A stretch of DNA of 64,000 nt. Source: Struthio camelus. Lineage: Eukaryota; Chordata; Aves; Struthioniformes; Struthionidae. The position numbers and the translations under genes were made by a program. Location: contig NC_090956.1 in the NCBI RefSeq assembly GCF_040807025.1, forward strand, positions 5,072,517-5,136,516. The letters run 5' to 3'. Below are positions 1 to 11,900 of this stretch, one piece after another (the first letter of the stretch is position 1; every line of letters begins with the position of its first letter). The notes below the pieces were generated by a model. The model searched no databases. It was not told where the DNA came from and saw only the letters and a list, made by a program, of their open reading frames with translations.

Positions 1-2392
1 GGCGATAAAGTGCTGGTCTCAAAAGTAGAGGCTTGATGCGAAATTGAGGGGAGAGGATGTGCAGGCTGGGGAGGGGGGCGAGAGCGGGGCCGGGCACCCC
101 GTGAGCCTGGCCGGGGCGGCAGGTCGGGGATCGGCGCAGGGCACGACTTACGCTCCAGGAGCGACGTCAAAGCCTCTGAGCCCAGAGCGTTCTCATTTCC
201 TTTGCTCTCCGAGTTATAATTTGTTCCACATTGTAGTGCTGGAGCGGCCTCTCCCTCCGCTTGGAGCATCTAGGCTGCGGTCGTTTCCATTATACCGAGG
301 CTGCAAATCTGAGTGGTTTCCGTTAAAAAAAAAAAAATCAAATAGGGATCTGGGGAAATAGCTTTTCTGCTTGTAGTTGTGGGATGGCTATAGCTGAAAT
401 CTCACCCGCGTGCACATGCACTCGCTGCTGTGCAGAGCTGTGTCTACGCCCGGATAAACCCAAGGGAAATTCCGGAAGATTAAAAAGTGTTTTAATAGTG
501 TTGCTGCTCTTCCCGAAAGGGAGTAAGATGACCTGGTAGCTACAGGTTGGTTGGCTTGATATCATCCTGCCTGGAGAAAATAAGGAGATACCTGGCTCAG
601 GATTTAGTTGATTAAAGACTTAAGCATCAGGGGAAAAAAAAATCACGCCGTGCAGCACGGCTGCATGGAAAATAACTCTTGTCAAGTAAGAGTGATTTCA
701 TCCTCTAATGAGAGGGGTGACTGTGTGGATGTGGTACACTTTTGTAAGGCATTTGTGCAATGTGATATTATTGTTAAAATCTGCAGTATACAGTATTAAA
801 AGTCAGTCCTCTGCAGTATTTAGAGCTGACGTTATACAGTGTCAAGGAAGCCTGTATTAAATAAACCTGATACATTGCAAAGGCAGTTATCAGAGGAGAT
901 TATCACCCGCTGTTGGGCATCGCTAGTTGGTAGTTTCAGTGCTTTTATCAGTAAAAGAGATGTAAATTATTTCTGGAAAGGTCTGTAGATGACACAAAGA
1001 TTAGTACAGTGTTAATAGTGTGTACATATCTGGACTGTGAACTGGGCAAATGACAGGCATCGTAGTTAGGGCAGAATGGACAATGGAAATCTTTTTGCAC
1101 AAAAAAATAAATAACTGGAGTCTTGAACGTTTTCCTGTCCCCAGTCAGGATGACAAATTGAACACTCACCCTTTTCTGTAGGAGCTGATTTCCAGATGTT
1201 GGGTGCAGCTAAATGGGAGTTTCCCGTCGCCCTCCATCCACAGGACCACGGCGGGAGCTAGCTGGGTGGGCCCTTGCGCAGCTGCCCCTTCATTTTTCTG
1301 CTGGAGAAGTGAAAAATTTTCCAGGTGACAAAAATTTCACTCGGTGGGGGTGTCACGTGCACTAAGGGCTTTTTCTGTCACAGCACTGTGAGACTTGGTT
1401 TTGAGCTGAGAGCAGCCAAAAGCAGAGCTTGCGCGCCTCGGACGCGGGGCCGCTGCGGCTGGGAAGCAGGAGCGCAGCGCAGGCGTCCCCGTGTTTTGCC
1501 CTGCTGGGTGCACTGTTAGCAGGGCTGGAAAATGGGGGAGGGCACTGGACACCCCCCAAAGAGGATGCAGGGGCTGCAGAAAACGCCTTACAGCGGGAGA
1601 CAGCATCTGTTTAGTCTACTTATAAATAAAACAAAAGGGAGAGGGGAGGGATGGCTTGATTAAACTGTCTAAATACTCTCATTGGGGTGGGGGGGGGAAC
1701 AGCTTGGTACCCAAAAGCTCGTTAATTGAGCAGAGAAAAACATGACAAGAATCAACGTCTGGAAGCTGAAGCCAGACACGTTGGAAATAAGGCATAAATA
1801 TTTAAACGGTGAGAGCGATTAATCATAGGAAGACACCGTGAGAGACGGAGGCAGATTCAACGTCTCTTTGCTTTTCGCATCCCGGCCGGTCTCCTTTCCG
1901 AAGTTTCCCCCGTAGCCCGGACGCCGGTTACGGGTCGTGCACCCGGCTGGCGAGAGGAGGCTGAATCGAGCTGGTTGTACAGCAGCCGCAATTAGGTGAT
2001 CTGATTAGCCGACACTTTCATCTTTAACCTCTGCAGAGCCACGGAAAAGCTTTTTTTTATTGTTGCCTGCTGTCTTTTTCCGAGAAACACCCATGAAATC
2101 ACAGGCGGGTGCTTAGCAGGTGCCTCTTTCTCTCTCGTTTCGGGTTACTGTCGTGCCCCAGCTCTGCGCGGGGCAGGCGGGGGGACCGCACGCTCGGCCG
2201 CTTTCCCGGTTTCCACAAAATAGAACAAGCTGCAAGAAAACGAAAGTCTCGGCGAGCATCCCGGGGTGGGGTCGCGGTCGAAAGGGGCCGGTGCAGGACT
2301 CTGCCGAAGCCGTCCCGCGCGCCGAGCCGGCGGGAGAGCCCCGCGGCGGCGCTCGCCGGCAGCCGACACCGCTCCGTCTCTCCCTCTTGCAG
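1..2392. other. Upstream flank of RADIL, no gene seen
   Basis: No reading frame here resembles a known protein, and the short ones are not conserved-looking. The stretch holds A and G homopolymers (for example 324-336 and 1686-1699) and an AT-rich patch near 1790-1810. CG-rich DNA begins at about 1880 and leads into the CpG-rich block below. By human synteny, MMD2 would be expected further left, outside the window. Confidence 0.5.
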
Positions 2393-2500
2393 GGGCAGGA
2401 CGAGCGCAGGAGGATGCACGACGCGGGGGGAAGCCCGAGGCTCGTGTTGAGGATGAGGACGAAGGGAAGGAGGAAGGGCGCGTGAGAAGGATGGCAAGGT
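1880..2500. promoter_or_regulatory. CpG-rich block, possible RADIL promoter region
   Basis: CG dinucleotides become dense from about 1880 and are densest at 2160-2480, against AT-richer DNA on both sides. It lies about 3 kb upstream of the first RADIL coding exon and directly abuts a candidate untranslated exon. Promoter activity is an inference from base composition and position only. I see no convincing TATA box in the right place, as is usual for CpG-island promoters. Confidence 0.35.
2393..2498 (+). other. RADIL: Candidate 5' untranslated exon of RADIL
   Basis: A pyrimidine tract ending in ctcttgcag (AG at 2391-2392) precedes this stretch, and a near-perfect donor, CAAG followed by gtaaga at 2499, ends it. 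Joined to the acceptor at 5360, the ATG at 2491 runs into a TGA after a few codons, so the exon would be non-coding. Human RADIL, as I recall, has one untranslated first exon. If transcription instead starts within the CpG-rich block, the exon may simply begin upstream and use only the donor. Confidence 0.3.
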
Positions 2501-5360
2501 AAGAGGAGACCTTCGCACGGGTGCTGCATCGGGGGCACTGGCCTTGCCGATCCAGGAGGGAGCGGGAACGCCGCAGCCCTTGGGAAACTCTCTGGGGGTT
2601 GCTGCTTGCTGCTAACAGGAGCTGCCCAAATTCTTCCCTCCCCCCCACCTCCAACCTGGCTTTCGATGCCGTAGGCGGGTAAACTCAAACTGCCTTTAGA
2701 CTTGGTGGTATTTTACTCACCGGGCTGCCGAGCAGCACAGTCCGCTGTGGTCATGGAGCGGCGTGGGTTGGCCGCGTGAATGTCAAACCCATTTGTCATA
2801 ACTGCAGAATAAATACAGGCAGCGTTGGCAGAGAAAAGGAGCCGGTTTTGGTGTGGTCAGGCATGGCGTGCGAGGAGACGGTCTATACCTGACGCACGTT
2901 CCTCGGGGAGCCAGCAACAGACTTTTGGCTCATTCCTGCATGGTTTGCAGCGGTCAGTGCCAGGGAAAGTTTTGCCCTGCGCTGAATAAGAAAGCAAAGC
3001 TTTGGGAAAGTCCGGATCACGCTTCCTTGGCTGCGAGCTTTGCGTCCCCAAGCAGCGCACGTTTTCAAACGGCAAGACGGGGAAACGGGGCCGCGTGCAG
3101 CACAGAGGCGACTTCCGAACAGGCTCAGGAGGTTTCGGAGCCGGTGTCCTGGTGACTCGCCGTAAGAGTTCATGCCGTTGCCGGTTTGTCCGCAGATAGC
3201 GGCTCAGAGCCGGAGCAACGCGGTCACGGGTAGCGGCGCAGATGCTCACCTGCACTGCACGCACCGTGCTTTCCCCTTTAGACTCGCAGGCGAAGGCCGC
3301 GACCAGCACGGCTGAGCATGCAGCTGTGGGGACAGCACCTTTCATGATCATCTCCTGATGTCCACGGGATTAAGACTACGTATTAGACCGTCATCTGGGG
3401 AAAGCTATCGTTTCTCAGGTGGTCTGGGCTGGTGCCTAATGCAATCAAACCAATGTAGCTCTGGCTATTGAATAATGAAACGGCCAGGCTGGAAACATCT
3501 TTCTATCCAGACTTCATGTTTTTCCTAACACTTGCTCTGCGAAATGGCTTTGGCCCTGCACTCCGTAGAAGCTGCGTTTGATAGAAAGAGCAGGAAAATA
3601 GCTGAGCTATAAATAAACGTATTCAAAACCAGGCAGGGACCAGCAAGACGTGAGTGTGGTTTCACTGCCTATGATGTGGGCTTGAAGGAATGATTTTACC
3701 AATAGCAGATGTGAAAAGGTTTCCTTTTGTGCTCGAGGGATGAGATGAGATCAAATCGGGTCAGATCTGCATACTGAAAACAGCAATTTGATAACAAAGT
3801 TATTGTCTCATGCATCTTTGATAGCGGGGTCTTCCTGGGATGCTAGAGCAGTTTTTCCTCTACCCAATGTAGCCCGGGGCTGGTGGAGTAGCGCTAAGAG
3901 CTTGGGGAAGTGGTTTGTAAATCAAGTTGTGGGGTACCTGCTGGGTGGCTTGACCTCTTCCCCTGGACCCGAGGTCCAATCTGCAGCAGTGCTCCCCAGA
4001 AACATGACCCAAGCAAGCCTGAAGGGCCCTGCCCTCTCTGTCCTGAGAAGAGAGGCATTTCTGATCTCCACGCCGGAGCAGCATATCCCAGACAGCAGCA
4101 GAGCTGGACAGGGGCCGCGGGGAGCAGGGCACAGATGCGGAGCTGCATGCCGCACCATTCCCTGTGCGCAGCCCAGAGGCTGTTTCTGGGTGAGAAGGTG
4201 ACCTCTTCCGTTAGCAGCAGGGATGCTTTTTCTTCCTGAATTAGATGGTGGTTTGGAGGCTTTCCAGGACCGACATCATTCTTCCCGATCGTGGCTGTTT
4301 CGGGGAGGGATGTCTCCGAGAGGTCCAGAAACGGAGAGCTTCTCGCAGTCCCAGGGAGCGGCTTAAAACTCTGGAGTTGGGCAAACTCTGCCCTGTCCAA
4401 ATCAGAAGTGCTCAAAGTCTGTTTCTGGGCCATTCCCATCAGCAGTTTGTCATATAGCCTGTGACATAGTCAGCACTGTGCAAACACCGAGTATTTCTGC
4501 ATCCAGCATGCGATTTAAGAGCCAGCTCCAGAGGCTGGCAGCAGCATCACCTTGACTGTCATCTGCCTAGAGCAAAAAATCCTCATGGTCTTTGGCCTGT
4601 TCATGGGGCCACTGCAGACAACCCGGGTGGCCCACATGCCAAGGGTCCCTTCGTGGGCACTGCTGTTGCTAATGCTGAGGTATATTTTAACATCCTTAGC
4701 AGGCTAGCAGCTGCCAAAGGATTTGACAGGGTAAGGATGTTTTTAGAAAGGCTACTTAAAGCCCATTTTCACCTGGTGCCTCCTAGCTAGCAAGGGCATT
4801 TAGCACTGACCTCTCCTCTGACTGTGATTTAATTTGCATTTGAGCTTTGTATTTCACCTTTAAAAAATGGGATTGCTCCATAAACTCGTTAGTGGAAGTG
4901 ACTCCTAATGCCTTGGCTCCTAACCAGGAAGGTCCCTCTTGAATCCTGGGTGTGACAAAACTGCTGGGCTCTGCTTTTCTCTCGCTGCAAGACCAGCTGC
5001 AGATAAGCATGTTCCTGCTTAGGCAAGAGGGATTGCTATTAATATGTACAATGTAGAAATTTGGGACTGCTCCAGGTCAAATTTTTGGGGACAAATCCAT
5101 CCTGGGGGCAACTGCTGATCCCAAGAAGCCTGGATGAACCTGGCTGCTGGTGTCCTGGGTCACACAAGGGAAACTGCCTTCCCTCTCTGCTCTCCTCTCC
5201 CTGTGTCGGAGGAGGAAGCAGATCTTCCATGGGCTGCCGGCAACAGACTGCCATGCGCTCCCTGCACCCCATCCAGAGCAGACGGCTGCTTTCCTCTTAT
5301 CGGTCACATATCTGGCCTTCAAAGCCCTGATTCTTCCCTGTTTGTCTCTCCCTTGCCCAG
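2500..5360. other. Presumed first intron of RADIL, no coding signal
   Basis: The sequence has mixed base composition, with a modest GC-rich patch at about 3000-3330. No ORF looks like a conserved protein. It ends in a good acceptor, a pyrimidine run and cccag at 5356-5360, that opens the first RADIL coding exon. Confidence 0.45.
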
Positions 5361-5919
5361 CTGTGTCCCATGACAACGTCATGCACTATGTTTTATGGGT
5401 CCTCCTCCACCATGGCTCCACCATCCAAGAGCAGACTGAAGCGTCAGAGCCGGATTTTCTCCCAGGTCTTGTACCGGACACTGAGCTACAAGGACCGGAG
5501 CTCAGCATCATCCTTCCCCACGGCTGGCAACGATGATCCAGCCGAGCTCTCCACCCAGCTTTCTGCCCCGGGTGTCCTGAAGATCTTTGGAGGCAACATC
5601 TGCGCGGGCACCAACTACAAGAGCGTGCTGGCGACGGGGAGCTCGGGCGCGCGGGAGCTGGTGAAGGAGGCCTTGGAGCGGTACGGGCTGAGCCAGGTGA
5701 ACGCAGGCCAGTACGTGCTGTGCGACGTCATCGGCCGGTTTGAGGGCTCGGAGAAGCGGTGGCAGACCGAAGGGCTGAGGGTCCTCGGCGACGCCGAGAA
5801 GCCGCTCCTCATCCAGGACCTTTGGAAGCCCAGGGAGGGATTTTCCCGACGGCTGGAGCTGCGCAAGAGGGCAGAGGTGGAGGAGCTGGCATCCAGGGAC
5901 GTGGACACCACAACCGCAG
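5361..5919 (+). CDS. RADIL: RADIL first coding exon: N-terminus and RA domain
   Basis: The exon opens after cttgcccag and closes at ACCGCAG followed by gtcaga. It encodes residues 1-177 plus one base. The basic N-terminus (KSRLKRQ) precedes the Ras-association fold, with the conserved stretches ELSTQLSAPGVLKIFG, YKSVLATGSS, ELVKEALERYGL and GQYVLCDVIG, then EKPLLIQDLWKPREG. RA domains bind GTP-loaded Ras-family proteins, here Rap1 by family knowledge. The reading frame stays open for another 540 bases into the intron, which is a by-product of the GC-rich composition. Confidence 0.95.
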
Positions 5920-8900
5920 GTCAGAGCCGGGCGCGAACGCTCCCCGTGCCGGTGCTCGGTGAGCTCCCGGCAGCCGGTCGGGGCCGGGAGAGGATCAGGG
6001 AGCAGCTCCCGCCGCGGTGCCGGTGCCAAGCTGGCCCTGCACCACGCACCCTCCGAGGGGACAGGATCTCCTGGCAGCATGGCTGTGAGCGAGTCATCTG
6101 GCGGGGCGGACGGGCCGTGCCTTCGTTAGGCTCGGTCCGTTTGATTTCCGCCCTCCTTTGCGCATCAGTGGTGCTCGGCTGCTTTCTGCCCGCGGGAGCC
6201 CAGCAGCTGCGGCGGGGGGCCTGGGGCGCTCCGGCCCCGCTCACGCTGCGCGCGCAGGGGTTGGGCCTGCTGGTCCTCGGCGTCGGGCGGCTGCGTGGGG
6301 CCACGGCGATACCTTTTGCAGTGGAGAAAGGCGATTTCGGGTCTGTCCTCCTGAGCACGGGTGCAAGCGCTGGGTGCGATGGGAGCAGTCTTTTCGCTCC
6401 CACGCGGCGCTGCGATACTCTCTCGGGTAGATTTGGTAGCCGGTGCTCTCCTGGCTCAGTTTAGTACCTGCGACCCGAAACATTCGCCCCAACTGATTTG
6501 GGGTTTCACACCGAGGCACCAACCCAAATCCCCCCCTGCCCGTTTGCAGCCCACCCACGGCCTCCCCAGACCATCCGTGTTGTCCGTTCCTCCCGTCGCG
6601 GCTCGGGGGAGCTTCGCGCTCGGCCGGCCGGGCCGTGCTGCCTGCTGCCCATCCAGCTGCCCGTCCCCTGCGAGCGCGCGCCGGGCTGCTTTCACGCTGC
6701 TCTTGCAGCGAAACCCAGCGGAAACATAACAAGTAGAGCGGCATGGGCCAAAAGAGCCCGTTCGCCAGTGGGGTGTTGGGGCAGGACGGCCTGGGGACGG
6801 GAGCGGAGCAGTTCCTCACGCCCGTAGCCAAGGGTCGCGCTTCCACGAGAACAGCCCCAGGCGTCGGCAGCAGCCTCCCTCCGGGCACGCGCCGAGCGGG
6901 AGCCCGGCTGCTCCCCGCGAGCGGCTGGAGCAAACGGCCCGATGCCTCCTGCGCCGGCGGGAACGGGGCTCTTCCCTTCGGTTGTAAGGAGGGCTGGAGG
7001 AGCCCAGACACGCGGCGTAGGGGCAATGCAGCCGCGGCGAGCGGCCACGCGGGTTTCCAGGGAGAGCATCCAGCTCCCGCGTTTCCTGCGGCCCCTGCTG
7101 CTGGGCCGGGCTCTTACTAAACCTGGCTCTCCCCTGAGCGCAGGTGGTTTCTTCAGAGCATCAGGAGAACCTTTTTTTAAAGCAGTCATCAAGCAGATCT
7201 CAGTGCGTTTCATCTCCCCTTTGTAAAGCAGAGAGGGCTGCGAGACCCCCGCGCGCTAAGGGGGGAGATGGGGCTGCCAGGGCCGCCGCCAGCCGCAACT
7301 CACTGGCTTGCAGTTTCGTCCCGGAAACTGCCCGTTGTGCCCTGAAATCTGGGAGTGGAATTTGCAATCTTGGGAGCAGCTTGAGCCCCTCCGGCTCCTC
7401 GGGAGATCGTTCCTGCCCTGCCGCGGGCGACACGAGCGGAGGAAGAGGGGCTGCTCCTGGCGCAGGGCTTGGGCCCGGGCTGGGGCGAGTGTCGGAGGAG
7501 GAGGCAGAGGCGGATGCCTGCTTTTAGCTCCTTCTCTTTTTCCAAGATCAGAGAGAAGTTTAGAGCTTTGGAATAGCTGTGGGCTGGACAGACTCTAAAA
7601 ATGGCTCATTTTGAGTAGAGAAAAGGGAAAGAGCCAAGTGCAATAGTTACAGTTAGCTGCGGGTGCTGAGGGTCGCCTGCTGGCTCTTGCAAGCACTCCC
7701 GCCACGAGCTCGAGGTCACTTTTAACGCCGAGCCTCACTGCAGCCTGCAAAGCGCCAGCAAACACGGGAAGCAGCGCTGCCGCCTGGACCCCAGCACGGG
7801 CTGGAGCAGCTCGAGCCAGGGCTCGTTTTGTACCGCGGACACGTGCCCGGCACGGCGGACCCCAGCTCCATCCCTTAGCCCAGGCGCTGGCACCACTTCT
7901 CCCCCACACTCCCCGAAAAGCAGGAACAGCCCAGTGCATCGGGTACCAACCCGTGCAACGCTCTGAAAAGCCACCTGTGATTTAAGGCTCTCCTGCGAGG
8001 GGTCTCCATAGGGAGAGGGGAGCATTTGCACCTATGCACCCCGGTGCTGTTGCAGGGAGGAACGAGATCTATTCTGGTTTGCTAAAGCCACAGAGGAGCA
8101 GTTTGGGTGGTGTTTCTCTCTCATTTGCCTGCAGCAAAGCTCAGGTGATTCAAGAACCGGGCCCCGCACTGTCCGGGAGCAGGCAGTGCAGAGCAGGTCC
8201 AGGCTTGGCATCTTGGGTTTTTCCCAATTGAAAAGCAGTTCCTGACCCACTCACGTGCCCCAGACCTGGAAATAAGCCAGTTATGCTTTCGATGGACCGA
8301 TACTACCTCATTTGTTTGGGCAGTCTCAGGTGGGGATGGCAGAAGGAGACTTCATTTCTTACCTTGAGGCCTTTTCCCTGGTTGACTGGACTATTCCAAG
8401 AAAGGAAACGTGCACCAACGTTTACTCAGGGCATCTGCTCTGCAGGCTACAAAGCCCTGACTGGTCTTATTTAAATTGCATTTTTAACAGTCTTTCTTTT
8501 GGTGGCACCATCAGTCATCTCACCCCGTGGCAGCAGCACGGCCAAGGGGACACCGTGGTGGCGAGCACAGCTTCCCGGTCCACGTGCTGCTGGGGCCGGA
8601 GGCACGCAGGGAGGATGAGGAACTGCAGGCAACCTTGATAGGCATACCTTTAGCATTTTTGTCTCCGCCATCCTAGAAAGCCTGCAATATTGCTGCTGCC
8701 TGGCCCAGCGCGGGAGGCCTCCTGCCCGTCAGACCCCAGACGGGGCCTGTTCTGCTCCCCTTGCCCAAGCGCCCGCGGTCGGCAGCGAGCGTTGAGCAGG
8801 GCAGCAGCCCGATGAGCCGGCTCTGCAGCCTCCCCCTTGCCTGGCGGCCACCTCAGAAATAGCTAAAACTCCTGGCATGACGCAGGCTGGCTGGCTCGTC

Positions 8901-11900
8901 CCCGCAGCCGGGCAGAGGTCCCCAGGAGCAGAGCATTGGCATGGAAAACACAGCATCTGCACGGGAACAACAGGACTTTGGCCTGGCAGCTCCCCGGGAG
9001 CAAAGTGCAGCAGAGCAGGATCTCTGCGGAAACATGTCCCAAGCTCTTCCCTGCCCCGGGAATCACCAGAGCCGCCGGGGAGGGCCAGGCTTCGCTGCCC
9101 ACGCACGGGCTGCAGCCTGCCCCTCTGCTGAGCAGGCAGGAAAGGCCCTGCATCCATCTGTGACCTGTTAGCCCATAGCTTAAGAGTTTTATCTGCTCAG
9201 TTACCCATTATCCTAATTGGTTTATTAGCTGCTTCCCGCTGCAGGGGGAAGTCGCTCCCTCTTCGTGCCACTAATTAGCAGCCCAGGTTGAGCATGTCTG
9301 CTGTAAACGAGGGGTGACGTCCTCCCGTGGCGTCAGCTGCCAGCCGGGCTCCCGGCTCGGGGGAGAGGAGGCAGGAGGAGCCCCGCTCGCCGGCGGGAGC
9401 AGGAGATGCGCCGGCAGCGCAGAGCCCGCTTCGGGCACGTGCCCCAGCCTTGCTGGTCGCTCCTTCCTCGGCCCTTGCTGCCCGGGGCTTCCCCAGGAGT
9501 CAGCGGGCTGAATCGCCTGCGCGCGTTGGGAAGCGCAGAAGTTAAGCCTGTTATATTAAAAGTCGTAGATATTAAAAGGTATCTTTGAGGAGCTGGCGTT
9601 GTAGATCAAAAAAAAAAAAACCACCTTAGCATGATTGCACTTGGGGGGGGATCTCCTTCGGGTGCGACACAGCAGCTAAGTTAGGAAGGACCAGCCCCAC
9701 TTTAGCTCCTCCTGGGTAAATTCGAAGCCAACTTTCTTCACAGCAGCAGGTGGAAAACCCCGCGGTCTGCGTGACGGCGGCGGCAGCCCGGGGTGAACAG
9801 GAGCAGCAGCACCTCTCTCCCGGGGAAGCAGGAAATTGCTTGAAAAATCTGGGCTTTTATTTATTTCCCAATGTAGGCGGCCTTCTGTGCGAGCGGGCTC
9901 TCTCAGCGCCGGCCTCCCTCTGCAGTTCTCTTTTCTCTTGCCCTGCTCAGGTTATTACATCCCATCTTCAAGCTCGCCCTTATTTTTCGTACTACCGAAG
10001 ATCGGGTCTGGGGCGGTGCGGTAGGGGATGCCGGCCCCCGGGAGGAAGAGTGAGAAGGCTGTGATTGGAGGCGGCGGCTGCGTCACCGTCCAGCGCTCCC
10101 CATCACACCTGGCCCCCTTCTCCCCTTTTCTTTGGTGCCGTTTATGCAAGCAGCTGCCAGCTCTCCCCCGGCCTCGGCATGGCTTTCCCGGTGTTTTGGG
10201 TGGGTTAGCTTGCAACTGAGAAAACGGTACCAGAGGATTGAACAAAGAACCCGGTTTACAGGAGGCCCATGTTACGTTCAGGAAAAGAGCTGTGTTTGTC
10301 TTTCCAGGGCTGCTCTGGGGCTAGCAGCCAGCCCGTGGCGGGGGCGCTAGCTGGAGTGAAAAAGCAACTTTTTCCTATTAGGTTTAATGCCACAAAATAA
10401 ATACAGAAGCTTCCTTTCCCCTAGATAAGGGACCGATGATGGCCTGTCCGTCCTGGCACGGGACCCAGCAGCCCCCGCGTGCTCCCAGCCCGGCTCATGC
10501 TACCTGGGGCAATAACCGCTGCCGTCGGGTCCCGGTCCTGCGGATGGCCGTCCTGCTGCGTGCGGGCCTCCCTAGTCCCCTCCGGACCCAGCCTGGCCAC
10601 AGTTATCATGCCCCGAAATCCAATTCTTTGCAGGGCTCCCCCAGAAAACAGCGCTGCAGGGCCGCGTTAGGCTCCCGCAGCCGTTCCCGCGCTCCCGTTC
10701 CCGCGCAGCCCTCGGCGAGCTCGGCCCAGAGCCCGGCCGAGGGCTTCGTTCGCCACGTGCCCCAACGTGCTGCTCGCCGGCCCTGCAAGGGGTGATGGGG
10801 TGCGGGGCTGGTTGCCTTTTTAAGAAGGAAGAGGGCACGTGGAAGGGCATTTCCCGGCCTGCCCGGCTGCGCCTCTGCCGGCAGTGGCTGCAGGCCGCGG
10901 TTCGGACCGCTGCAGGCTGCTTGGCCATCTCTTGCCCTAATCCTAAGGCATGTAAACAGCAGGGTTTATTTTCTCTCTCTCTCTCTCCCAGCCCCATCTC
11001 TTTCATTTTCCCAGCAAAGGAGCGCTCGATTTAAAGCAAACAAACACAAAAATGTATTTCAGAACGGGGAGCCTGTTCCTCACCAAATAAGGCAGATGGC
11101 ATTTTTTTGGGTCTGAGCTCGTGAGTGTCCCTTTAAGCAGTGCTGGGCTGGATCGCCTCTCCTGTCCGGAGCTCGCCGGCTCGCCGATTCGGACTCGGGC
11201 CCCGTTCCTGCCCTCTCCCCTCCGCCTGCTCCCGCGCGGAGCCGAGGGGCAGAGCTGCGCGCGGGGACCCGGCTCCTTGCTGCAGCCCCTCCGCAGCATC
11301 GCTCCCGAGAGCAAATCCTGCAGGCCCTTTCCCCCTCTTCTTCCTCCGCGTGCGTCGCCGAGCGCCAGCGACCTGCTCCGCGCAGGCTCCCCATGCAAGG
11401 TACATCCCCAACCGCATCCGCAACTTCTTTCTATGTCTTTTCCAGGACTTGCCCCCGCCGAGTGGCGCGCGGGGCTCGCTCGTGCGCGGCGCTGCCGCGG
11501 CGGGGACCGGGCCTGCTTTTGTGCCTGCGCCAGCCCCGCTCATTTGCTCGGGCTCCCATTCGTCTTGCTGACAGCTCTTCCCGAATCGACGCTGGGCAGA
11601 AGTTAATTGCAGCCCGCTGCTGCGGCAGGCAGCCCCCGCTGCGGCACCGGCGCTCGCTCCGGCCGGCACCGGCAGGTGCCCGGAGCAGCCGGGGAAACGC
11701 GGGGGGCTCGGGCTCGGCGCCGGGAGAGCGAGCGCTGCATCCCCGGAGGCATCCAGGCCCTTTTGTTTGCTCTAGCCAAGGTCTCCTCTCGCTCCGCTCC
11801 GGCCGGGCAGCGCGGCTCGGCCGAGGATGCTGCAGAGGACGAGCCGCTGCCCGGCTGCTCGGCGGGGAGGAGGTTTGGGACGCGTGGGGCGGGGGGGGAC

